From Gammaproteobacteria bacterium (GTDB lineage Bacteria; Pseudomonadota; Gammaproteobacteria; Steroidobacterales; Steroidobacteraceae), in contig PLEC01000101.1 in NCBI GenBank assembly GCA_003136935.1, positions 7,030-39,910 of the forward strand: a DNA stretch of 32,881 nt, in the 5' to 3' direction. Below, in pieces: positions 7,672 through 14,494 of this stretch (the first letter of the stretch is position 1; each line of letters starts with the position of its first letter). The notes below the pieces were generated by a model that had not been told where the DNA came from, ran no database searches, and saw nothing but the letters and a program-made list of their open reading frames with translations. The position numbers were made by a program, and so were the translations under genes.

Positions 7672-9201
7672 CTATGGAGTCAGTTGCGCCCGAAATTGCG
7701 TGGCCGCCTGAGCATCCCCCAGGCGTTCGGCCGCCGCCGCAGCACCGACCAGCGCTCCCCGCCGTCCCGGAGCGAGCGTCAGCGCCGTCCGGAACTCATG
7801 CAGCGCCTGCTCCGGACGATTCAGGTCCAGGAGCAGCTCGCCCAGCTGCTCGCGGGCCGGAACGATTGGACCCGGTGTGACCGGCAGTTTTTCAACTGCG
7901 TCCTCCTCATCTGCGGCCGCGCGCAGGCTGACCAGCGCGGCTTGCGGGTCGCGGTCCGCAGCAAGACGCCAGGCTTGGGCTTCTTTGAGTAGTACCTCGG
8001 CTTGCGTGGCCCAATAGGCATTCCCCGCAGACTGAAGTTCGCGCAGGCATGCATTGAGTCTGTCGACCTCAGCGTCCGACGACCGCGGGTGTCCGGCGCG
8101 GGACTGGCCGATCGCCCGCGCCCAATAAACCAGCGCGGCGACGTGCGGCGCCGACTGCGGCAGCGGCTGGAGGGACGCGGCGCTGTCCCAGGCGCGGCGC
8201 TCGATTGCCAGGCGCACCGGCATGGCTGTCGCGGCATAGCCGGTCTTGAACTGGGACGCGGAGAGATTTTTCATTGACCGCAGATCGAGGACGACCTGCT
8301 CAGCTTCCGCGTAGCGGCCGCGTTGCAGGAATGCGTAGGTCAGATAGTCCATCGCGTGCAGTTCTTCCCCAACATCGCCCTCCTTGTGCGCCGCCGCGCG
8401 GGCGGCCTGGTTTGACGCGATGGAGTCATCCCAGAGGCCCAGGCGGGTGAAGATATGCGACGGCATGTGCAGTGCATGGGGCGCCGAGGGCGCGATCTTT
8501 GAATACGCGCGGGCTGCAGCCAGACCCTGCGGCGCGAGCTCTGCGCTGTCGTAGGCGTGGATCAGGTAGTGGGGGACTCCGGGGTGCTGGGGTTGCTGGC
8601 GAAAAATGGGCTCCAGAATAGCGGCGGCTTGCTTCTGATTCGCATGGGTCTTGTCAGCCGGTGGTGCTGTTGCGATGAGCGCGAGCGCGTAGAAAATCTG
8701 CGCCTCGGGATCTCCTGGGTTGTTGCGAGCCACGTCGGCCATGGCGCGGGTATAGCGCTCTGCACGCACTGCCGGTGCGTCACGTTCGGCGTTGGCATAG
8801 TACGTACCCAGGGCCTCAACGTACTGACGTTCACGCAGCGAGCCGGCGCGAATTTCGACAGCCTTCCGGACTTGCTCCGCCCCCTCACGCAGCACTTCGC
8901 CCGCTGGCGGTTCCCAAAGCTGGTGGAAAAGCGACATCGCAATTCCCCAGTGAGCGATGGCGCAGCCCGGATCCTGGGTGGCGACCGCGCGGAACTCCTG
9001 TTCGGACGCCGCATACGCAAACGAATGCAGGAGTGCGACAGCCCGGTCGAATTCCCGCTGCACCGCTGGTGTGCACGACGTCGGAAAGTTCACCGAGCCA
9101 AGTTTCTCCGGCGCGGGATGCGAGTGGTGTTCCTCGTCCGCGGCGTGCACGGGGACTGCGAACGCCATCACAAGTGCGATGGCTGCGATTCGCTTCATCA
9201 T
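7672..9201 (-). CDS. Secreted tetratricopeptide-repeat protein
   Basis: The 509-residue protein has a signal peptide (MMKR, hydrophobic 5-16, cleavage after 'VPVHA' near residue 20). A His-rich start ('DEEHHSHPAP') follows. The rest is built of helix pairs with TPR-like spacing, such as 'FDRAVALLHSFAYAASEQEFRAV' and 'PEQALHEFRTALTLAPG'. Recurrent phrases ('HWGIAMSLFHQLWEPP', 'VPHYLIHAYD', 'HALHMPSHIFTRLG') mark a family of periplasmic TPR proteins of unknown role that I recognise from other proteobacteria. AGGAGG at 9210-9215, 8 bases upstream, supports the ATG at 9201; a second ATG follows directly. The gene lies 40 bases after the carboxymuconolactone-decarboxylase-like gene and is probably co-transcribed with it. 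Confidence 0.9.
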   Translation of the reverse strand: MMKRIAAIALVMAFAVPVHAADEEHHSHPAPEKLGSVNFPTSCTPAVQREFDRAVALLHSFAYAASEQEFRAVATQDPGCAIAHWGIAMSLFHQLWEPPAGEVLREGAEQVRKAVEIRAGSLRERQYVEALGTYYANAERDAPAVRAERYTRAMADVARNNPGDPEAQIFYALALIATAPPADKTHANQKQAAAILEPIFRQQPQHPGVPHYLIHAYDSAELAPQGLAAARAYSKIAPSAPHALHMPSHIFTRLGLWDDSIASNQAARAAAHKEGDVGEELHAMDYLTYAFLQRGRYAEAEQVVLDLRSMKNLSASQFKTGYAATAMPVRLAIERRAWDSAASLQPLPQSAPHVAALVYWARAIGQSRAGHPRSSDAEVDRLNACLRELQSAGNAYWATQAEVLLKEAQAWRLAADRDPQAALVSLRAAADEEDAVEKLPVTPGPIVPAREQLGELLLDLNRPEQALHEFRTALTLAPGRRGALVGAAAAAERLGDAQAATQFRAQLTP

Positions 9202-9241
9202 TACCGAGTCCTCCTGTGCTCTCGTCCCGGGAGCCAGCGAC

Positions 9242-9862
9242 CTAGCGGGGCATCGCCTTCAGCTTCCTGGCGCCCATGGGGGCTGGGTACTGCGCCGCAT
9301 TGAGCTGCATGGCGAGGAAGGTGTAGTAACCGACAATTCCGGTCATGTCGACAACCCCCTTGGTTCCGAAGCGCAACTTGGCTCGTTCGAATGCCGCATC
9401 GGAAACCTGCTTGTTCCTTAGCAGTTCGCTGGTGTAGTCGAACACAATTTCTTCATCAGGGCTCATCGCGAGCGGGCGCCCGCCAGCGGCAATGGCGTCG
9501 GCGATCTGCTGCCGAATGCCTGCCTTCAGCGCGATCGGGTAGTGCACGGACCACTCGTAGTCCTGCGTCCATTCGCGGGCCGTGATCAGGATGACCAGTT
9601 CGCTCAGCGTATTGCCGATAGCCGACTTGTAGCGCAGGTAGTCACCCATCGCGCGTGCCTGCGACATCACCTGTGGGCTGTACATCAGGGGCTCGAATGG
9701 CCCGAACACCGCAACTTTGCGCGCCGCCTCGAACTCGGCCGCGGCCTGCTTCTGCTCCGCCGTGTACTGCGCGGGGGGGATTGTCGGCAACCGTTCGCCA
9801 GCTTGGGCGGCCAAAGCGGTTATGATCAACAGGCCGGCCATCGTCAGACGATGAAATTTCAT
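9242..9862 (-). CDS. Secreted carboxymuconolactone decarboxylase (CMD)-fold protein
   Basis: With the ATG at 9862 the product is 206 residues, beginning with a signal peptide ('MKFHRLTMAGLLIITALAAQA', cleavage before Gly22). The CMD core is seen as 'LSELVILITAREWTQDYEWSVHYPIALKAGI' in pieces: the AREW and YEWxxH elements (residues 96-107) are family hallmarks. No CxxC is present, so it is not an AhpD-type peroxidase. An upstream in-frame ATG at 9952 would add 30 residues and bury the signal peptide, so it is unlikely. The ribosome binding site before 9862 is weak. The likely place is the periplasm and the activity is unknown. It heads a two-gene unit with the TPR protein. Confidence 0.88.
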   Translation of the reverse strand: MKFHRLTMAGLLIITALAAQAGERLPTIPPAQYTAEQKQAAAEFEAARKVAVFGPFEPLMYSPQVMSQARAMGDYLRYKSAIGNTLSELVILITAREWTQDYEWSVHYPIALKAGIRQQIADAIAAGGRPLAMSPDEEIVFDYTSELLRNKQVSDAAFERAKLRFGTKGVVDMTGIVGYYTFLAMQLNAAQYPAPMGARKLKAMPR

Positions 9863-10111
9863 GCGAGCGCTCAGCCTGACACCCAGATCGGCGGATCGAC
9901 CTCGCGGGACACCGGGTTGCACGAGACCGCTGTCATTCGTTGTTGACACCATCGTGCTCCCCCTCGGCCGCGGGCGCGTGTTGAGCGCGAGCGTACTGCA
10001 CCCGTTTGCACGGGTCTATTGGATGAGCGTTGCCCGATTTCTGGAGGTCAGCGTGGGCCGCGCGCGCAGCGTTATCGCGGTCTTGGTGTGCAGGTAAGGG
10101 GAGAAGTCCGA

Positions 10112-10143
10112 CCAAGCCCCCGCCTGATACGCGGGTGGCTCGG
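10112..10143 (-). terminator. Stem-loop downstream of the porin gene
   Basis: A 12-bp stem (left arm CCAAGCCCCCGC, right arm GCGGGTGGCTCGG with one bulge and one wobble pair) encloses a 7-base loop. It lies about 34 bases beyond the porin stop. On the minus strand it is followed by a pyrimidine-rich but not purely T stretch. It may end the porin transcript, but it lacks a strong T-run. Confidence 0.4.
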
Positions 10144-10176
10144 TCGAATCCGGGAATCGCCGATTGAGCTCGGCTC

Positions 10177-11619
10177 TTAGAACCTCACGCGGAAACCAAA
10201 CATCACGGTCGTCTGGTTTTCACTTCCCGTGGTCCCGTTTTTGGTGGTGCCGGCAAATCCGTTAGCAAGGCCGTCGGTGACTTCCGAATAGTTCACGCCA
10301 CCATAGACGTCATAGTGCTTGTTGAAGGCGTAGTCCGCCACCACGGACGCTTCATTGAAGTCGCCTGCGCACAGTAAGCCCGCTGCGCTGCAACCGACGT
10401 TGTTTGCGCCGTTCACAACGTTGATCGTCCAGCTGTTTTGAGTTATGTGATACAGACCGCCGGAGAGGGACCAGCCAGACGCCATCGCGTACCTCGCGCC
10501 CACCCATTCAAAGTTGTAGACGGCGGAGTTGTTGATGTTGAGGGGCACGACTATCTGGTAAGCGCCCTGGGCGAGGCCGATCGGATATTCAGAATTCGCC
10601 TTTTCCATATGCGAGTAGCCCCCGTAGAGGGTGAGCTTGTCCGCCGTCGCCCCGCTGCCGTTGAACTCAAAGGTGTACTTACCCATGAGATTCCACGACG
10701 TGTTGTTGGAAAGGTAGCTAGACAATCCCGTCGGGGAAGGCGGTGTCGTGGAAAGCGGGTTCGCGGAGAACGGGTTCGCAGGGTCGTTGAAGGAACTTCT
10801 TAGGTTGACGACGCCCTTCTCGTTCTCATACACGGCATCAACGGCGAACCCGCCGAACGTGCCCCCAATACCGCCGGCGAAGGATTTGCCGAACATGCCG
10901 GCATCCTGAGCGCCGCCGGAATACATGAGATTTACATGCACTGGTCCGGTTGCGTACGCGTACTTGAACGAATTGTCCCAACGGGCCCCTTCGGTGCTGC
11001 CCGCGCCGCCGTCAAAACCCGAATAGCCCAGAAATGAGAACGCATACGAAAGCTGCTGCGGATCGTACGCAGCAGTCGCGTCGAGCTCCAGCGAGTTTTG
11101 ACGCCCGATGGTGAGCGTGCCCAGGTCCTTGTTGCCGACACCACCAAAAGCCGGGCCGTTGAAGAACTGACCGCAGCGGCTGCTGTCAGCGTTCGCGGTC
11201 TGAGTCCCCTGCGCCCTGCCACCATTTTGTGCCACGCTCGCGCAAGCATCGACCAAGTGGCCGGAGAGCGGATTGATGCCGGTCTCGACCCTGGCAACCA
11301 GCGTCCAATCCTCAGCGATGGGCTGGGAGACCCTGATCCCGATCTTGGATTGCTCGAGGCCGCTTTCAGCGGCGCTCGACACGGAACCGGCAAAGTTGCG
11401 CGTGGTCGTGAAGGATTGGTACTCGAGACCGCCGGGAAGCGTACTGCTCAGCGGAACGCCCTTGCTCTGGTACGCGTAACCCACATCGATCGTTCCATAA
11501 AGAGTAACGCCACCCAGCGACAAGCTATCAGGCAGCGGGTCTTTCACATCCGCTTGCGCGCAGGTGCAAACCAGCGCTAGTCCAAGCGCCGCTCCAGTCA
11601 GATATCTACAGCTGCTCAT
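10177..11619 (-). CDS. Gram-negative porin
   Basis: The 480-residue outer-membrane protein has a signal peptide with cleavage after 'CAQA' (residue 23), followed by 'DVKDPLPDSLSLGGVTLYGTIDVGYAYQ', the first strand of a trimeric general porin of the Neisseria/Burkholderia type. Alternating strands such as 'TLTIGRQNS', 'NLMGKYTFEF' and 'YDVYGGVNYSEV' run to a C-terminal 'MFGFRVRF' with the terminal Phe used for assembly. It lets small hydrophilic solutes cross the outer membrane. Loop sequences contain several Cys (for example around 'DACASVAQNGG' and 'SSRCGQFF'), which is less usual for porins. GAGGGAGAC lies just before the ATG. The leader holds striking inverted repeats, listed separately, that may control expression. 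Confidence 0.93.
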   Translation of the reverse strand: MSSCRYLTGAALGLALVCTCAQADVKDPLPDSLSLGGVTLYGTIDVGYAYQSKGVPLSSTLPGGLEYQSFTTTRNFAGSVSSAAESGLEQSKIGIRVSQPIAEDWTLVARVETGINPLSGHLVDACASVAQNGGRAQGTQTANADSSRCGQFFNGPAFGGVGNKDLGTLTIGRQNSLELDATAAYDPQQLSYAFSFLGYSGFDGGAGSTEGARWDNSFKYAYATGPVHVNLMYSGGAQDAGMFGKSFAGGIGGTFGGFAVDAVYENEKGVVNLRSSFNDPANPFSANPLSTTPPSPTGLSSYLSNNTSWNLMGKYTFEFNGSGATADKLTLYGGYSHMEKANSEYPIGLAQGAYQIVVPLNINNSAVYNFEWVGARYAMASGWSLSGGLYHITQNSWTINVVNGANNVGCSAAGLLCAGDFNEASVVADYAFNKHYDVYGGVNYSEVTDGLANGFAGTTKNGTTGSENQTTVMFGFRVRF

Positions 11620-11646
11620 GGTGTCTCCCTCGAGTTGCGGAACCGC

Positions 11647-11674
11647 AGGCGTAACAGTGCTGTAACATACGCCT
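11647..11674. promoter_or_regulatory. Nested inverted repeat with 11-bp direct repeat in the porin leader
   Basis: The outer arms AGGCGTA (11647-11653) and TACGCCT (11668-11674) are perfect complements 14 bases apart. Inside, ACAG-TG-CTGT gives a second symmetric core, and GTAACA occurs twice exactly 11 bases apart (11651 and 11662). On the minus strand the core reads as two 7-base units, ATGTTAC and CTGTTAC, 4 bases apart, the 7-4-7 spacing used by PhoB-type regulators, although the letters differ from the PhoB consensus. The site lies 28-55 bases upstream of the porin start. Regulator binding or an RNA hairpin are both possible. Confidence 0.5.
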
Positions 11675-11742
11675 TTCGTGGTAAAGGCAACAGGTGCGAG
11701 CGCACTGCCAACCAGCGCTGTAGCCGCTTTTGTACTTCAACA

Positions 11743-11768
11743 CGTTGCTTTGTTGCGGTGTAGCAACG
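11743..11768. promoter_or_regulatory. Second inverted repeat upstream of the porin
   Basis: Arms CGTTGCT and AGCAACG are perfect 7-bp complements separated by 12 bases, about 125-150 bases upstream of the porin start. The centre-to-centre geometry (19 bases) suits a dimeric DNA-binding protein. No regulator gene is next to it, so any role is inferred from symmetry and position. Confidence 0.35.
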
Positions 11769-12057
11769 CCCTAGCCCCTCGAAAGAGAGAGGCTGTGGGT
11801 GTGTAGGAATGCCCATGTTGGGAATGCCGCTGCACCGGGCACGGTCAGTAACAATTCCTCACCCGAGTCGCAGGATGGTGGGGACCCACCGCACCTACGG
11901 GGTAAAGGGGGCATGCGCGCCGGAGGGTCGCACTGGCAGCGCCGGGGAAGGCCCGGATGGACGCCACGCCCGTGCCGCCGGCGAGGTGTGGGTTGTTCAG
12001 GATTTCTTGTTGGGGCAGGTCGTCAGCCGACGGCCGCACCGGCGCTAGACTCGCGCG

Positions 12058-12894
12058 ATGAACACCGTGCCCGACTCCGGGGCGGCACCCCGGCTTCCTG
12101 ACCGCTTGACGCTGATCGCCATTTCCGCGCTCGCTTATGTTGTCGCGGTCGCCCTGCACGAGCATTTTGGGCACGCGTTCACCTGCGTCGCCCTCGGCAG
12201 CCACCCGACTGAGTTGGGGGCCTACTACATCAACTGCGACGACGCGCGCCTGAGCAGCTTGCGCATTCGGTTGGTGGAGCTGGCCGGGCCGTTTGTGAGC
12301 GTCATGACCGGGGTGGTCTGTTTTGCATTGTTGAGGCGCCTGCCGCGCCTCTCAGGAGCCGGGTTTTATTTCCTGTGGTTGCTCGGCGCGCTGGGTCTCA
12401 TGGACGCCGCGGGCTACGCCGTGTTCTCGGGTGCGTCCGGGCAGGGCGATCTGGGGACTACGCGTGAGGGCGCCTTGTACGGGGCGACACCCGAATGGCT
12501 GTGGCGTGTTGGCTTGTTCGCAGTCGGCGCCGTCACCTACCGCTGGGTGATGCGCATCGCGGTGGCGGCCATTGAACCGCGCGTCAGCGGCAGCGGCGAC
12601 GGCCGGATCCGTAGCGCACGGCTCACCGCGTTGACCTCCTACCTCACCGGCGGCGCTGTGGCGGTGCTCATCGGGCTTCTGAACCCGCAGGGCGTGGTGA
12701 TTGTCGTGCTGTCCTCGATCGCCAGCAGTCTTGGCGGCACGATTGGACTTCTCTTCATGATGCAATGGCTGAAGCGGCAGCCGGACGTTCAGGGTCCCGG
12801 GCTCTACTTTGCCCGCAGCTGGAGCTGGATCACGATCGCGGTCGTCGTCACCGTAACCTACGCGGCCATTTTCGGCCCTACGCTGCGTCCGTAG
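12058..12894 (+). CDS. Polytopic membrane protein with HExxxH motif (M50-like)
   Basis: The 278-residue protein has about six hydrophobic segments (near 18-33, 76-93, 102-125, 148-170, 192-222 and 256-273). In the first, 'ALHEHFGHAFTC' puts His34-Glu35 four residues before His39, an HExxxH spacing and not the HExxH of classical site-2 (M50) proteases. Farther on, 'VELAGPFVSVMTG' resembles the AGP-type element of M50 proteins, and 'LLGALGLMDAAGY' places an Asp116 in a membrane segment. It may be a diverged intramembrane metalloprotease or a non-proteolytic relative. No ribosome binding site precedes the ATG; a TAGACT hexamer at 12046-12051 ends 6 bases before it, so the mRNA could be leaderless. 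The gene is convergent with the MFS gene, 7 bases apart. Confidence 0.82.
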   Translation: MNTVPDSGAAPRLPDRLTLIAISALAYVVAVALHEHFGHAFTCVALGSHPTELGAYYINCDDARLSSLRIRLVELAGPFVSVMTGVVCFALLRRLPRLSGAGFYFLWLLGALGLMDAAGYAVFSGASGQGDLGTTREGALYGATPEWLWRVGLFAVGAVTYRWVMRIAVAAIEPRVSGSGDGRIRSARLTALTSYLTGGAVAVLIGLLNPQGVVIVVLSSIASSLGGTIGLLFMMQWLKRQPDVQGPGLYFARSWSWITIAVVVTVTYAAIFGPTLRP

Positions 12895-12901
12895 GTCCGT
12901 C

Positions 12902-14125
12902 CTAGGAGGAGACCCGCAGCTCCGCCGCACGCGCCTCGGGGCCGAACGCGGTGACCACAATCAGCGCGATGGCGACCACTGCCAGCGTCCACGAGAGGAT
13001 GTAGCTGAAGTTGCCGCCGTGCGATTCGGCGATGCCGGCCTGGAACGGTCCCATCCTCGCCATGGCGAGGTTGCCGAGCTGGTAGGCGAAGCCCGGCAGG
13101 ATCGCGCGCACCGCCGGCGGCGACAGCTCGTTGAGATGGGCGGGCACGATGCCCCAGGCACCCTGCACCATGAACTGCATCAGAAAACCACCGACCGCGA
13201 GCATGACCGCGGTGTGGGACCAGGCCCACAGCGGGATCATGGGCAGCGCGAGGAATCCCGCGAGCATGATCGCGCGCTTGCGACCGAGGCGCTCAGACAG
13301 CGTGCCAAAGCAGATTCCCCCGACCAGCGCGCCGACGTTCATGACCATGGCGATGCTGCCGGTGGTCGCGGTCGAGAAGCCGTGCTGGACCTGCAGGAAG
13401 GTGGGATACATGTCCTGGGAGCCGTGCGAGAAGGCGTTGAAGCAGGCCATCAGCAGGACCAGATACCCCAGGGTCGGCAAGTAGTTCTTTACCGCAGCCC
13501 ATACGGCGGCGGCCGAGGCCCGCTTTGCCGCGGCGCCCGCCAGCCAGGCGGGGGATTCCTCGACGCCGTAACGGATGTACATCACCAGCACCGCCGACGC
13601 CGCGCTGACGATGAACATGCCGCGCCACCCGAGACGATCGAAGGCACACCAGAACAGCAAGGACGCCAGGAAGTAGCCGAGCACGTAGCCTTCCTGCAGC
13701 AATCCGGAGAAGAAGCCGCGGCCCTTTGCAGGCAGGGTCTCGAGCGCCAGTGCGGCACCCACGCCCCACTCGCCGCCCATGGCGAAGCCGAACACCGCCC
13801 GCAGTACAAGGAGGGTAGCGAGGTTGGGCGCAAAGGCGGTGGCGAGCTGTACCGCCGAATAACTGACGACGTTCAGCATCAGGATGGGCCGCCGGCCGTA
13901 CTTCTCCGCCAGCCAGCCAAATACGAGTGCCCCGAGCGGACGGAACGCCAGCGTCAGGAAGATCCCTTCGGCCACCGCCTTGACGTCGGTGTGGAACTCG
14001 CTGCTGATCGACTTCAGGCAGAAGACAAAAATGAAGAAGTCGAACGCATCCAGCGACCAGCCGCCGAGCGCGGCAAGGTACGCGTGAAGCTGGGGGCGGG
14101 TGAGCATCCGGAAATAGCTAAGCAT
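12902..14125 (-). CDS. MFS transporter, SHS/sialate-lactate type
   Basis: This 407-residue carrier has twelve hydrophobic segments in the two halves of a major facilitator. The opening 'YLAALGGWSLDAFDFFIFVFCL' in part, then 'LAFRPLGALVFGWLAEKYGRRPIL' with the loop 2-3 motif, and 'FGFAMGGEWGVGAALALETLP' are typical of the SHS family, which includes lactate/pyruvate and sialic-acid proton symporters. The likely role is uptake of a small carboxylate through the inner membrane. GGAG 5 bases before the ATG at 14125 supports the start. It stands alone on the minus strand, convergent with the HExxxH gene. The family is firm; the substrate is not. Confidence 0.9.
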   Translation of the reverse strand: MLSYFRMLTRPQLHAYLAALGGWSLDAFDFFIFVFCLKSISSEFHTDVKAVAEGIFLTLAFRPLGALVFGWLAEKYGRRPILMLNVVSYSAVQLATAFAPNLATLLVLRAVFGFAMGGEWGVGAALALETLPAKGRGFFSGLLQEGYVLGYFLASLLFWCAFDRLGWRGMFIVSAASAVLVMYIRYGVEESPAWLAGAAAKRASAAAVWAAVKNYLPTLGYLVLLMACFNAFSHGSQDMYPTFLQVQHGFSTATTGSIAMVMNVGALVGGICFGTLSERLGRKRAIMLAGFLALPMIPLWAWSHTAVMLAVGGFLMQFMVQGAWGIVPAHLNELSPPAVRAILPGFAYQLGNLAMARMGPFQAGIAESHGGNFSYILSWTLAVVAIALIVVTAFGPEARAAELRVSS

Positions 14126-14255
14126 GGTTACTCCGCTCCGTACGACCCGCCGGCGAGGGTATCACGGACGTTCCCGCCGGCAATAAGTCAAACTCACGCG
14201 CGCTTTGAGCGCCGCGGTGGGAACGGCGGGGCTGGTTGCCGTAATAAAAGGATGT

Positions 14256-14283
14256 TTGCGGCGACCGCGAATCGTCCTACAAT
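14256..14283 (+). promoter_or_regulatory. Candidate sigma70 promoter
   Basis: TTGCGG (14256-14261) and TACAAT (14278-14283) are 16 bases apart and resemble -35 and -10 elements. Transcription would start near 14290 and give a leader of about 205 bases before the ATG at 14495. The assignment rests on consensus match only. Confidence 0.45.
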
Positions 14284-14293
14284 CCAACCCGCA

Positions 14294-14455
14294 CGCTTGC
14301 TTCAAGAACGGCAACAACGCAAGCGCCTCGTCAAACCGAGCACAGGTTGCTCCCGCAAATCAAGTAAGAATTGGGGAAAAACAATCGTCAGGGAATTGCG
14401 CGTCTTCGGGCAAATCGCTTGCAGACTGCAGAATGATCCGCGGACTTGCCTGACG
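14294..14455 (+). promoter_or_regulatory. Inverted repeats in the leader, possible alternative RNA folds
   Basis: CGCTTGC occurs at 14294-14300 and again at 14416-14422. Its complement GCAAGCG lies at 14319-14325, so that one segment could pair with either copy. A further pair, CGTCAGG (14386-14392) and CCTGACG (14449-14455), flanks the second copy. This allows two exclusive structures, as in a leader switch, but 7-bp pairings can also arise by chance. No known riboswitch class is recognised. Confidence 0.3.
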
Positions 14456-14494
14456 GCTCGAGACCATCTTCTTTACACACTTAAGGGGAATCCG

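Larger units (their letters stand above)
11620..12057. other. Divergent intergenic region between the porin and the HExxxH membrane protein
   Basis: This 438-base gap lies between two outward-reading genes. Its porin-side half holds the two inverted repeats described above. The half nearer 12058 is GC-rich, and I see no gene, RNA or repeat in it other than a short symmetric GGTGGG/CCCACC at 11877-11890. Reading frames across it have no plausible product. Confidence 0.6.
14126..14494. other. Intergenic region with long leader of the SHEMAE protein gene
   Basis: This 369-base gap lies between divergent genes and is clearly less GC-rich than its surroundings. It carries a candidate sigma70 promoter and several inverted repeats that could fold in the leader RNA; both are listed separately. 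An open frame crosses it in phase with the downstream gene, but it continues antisense through the MFS gene and is not a plausible protein. Confidence 0.6.

Noticed and set aside
13019-14494. Long open frame in phase with the SHEMAE protein, running antisense through the MFS gene
   Set aside because: Composition is rich in Arg, Gln, His and Glu as expected for an antisense frame of a GC-rich gene, and a signal peptide with ribosome binding site starts inside at 14495.
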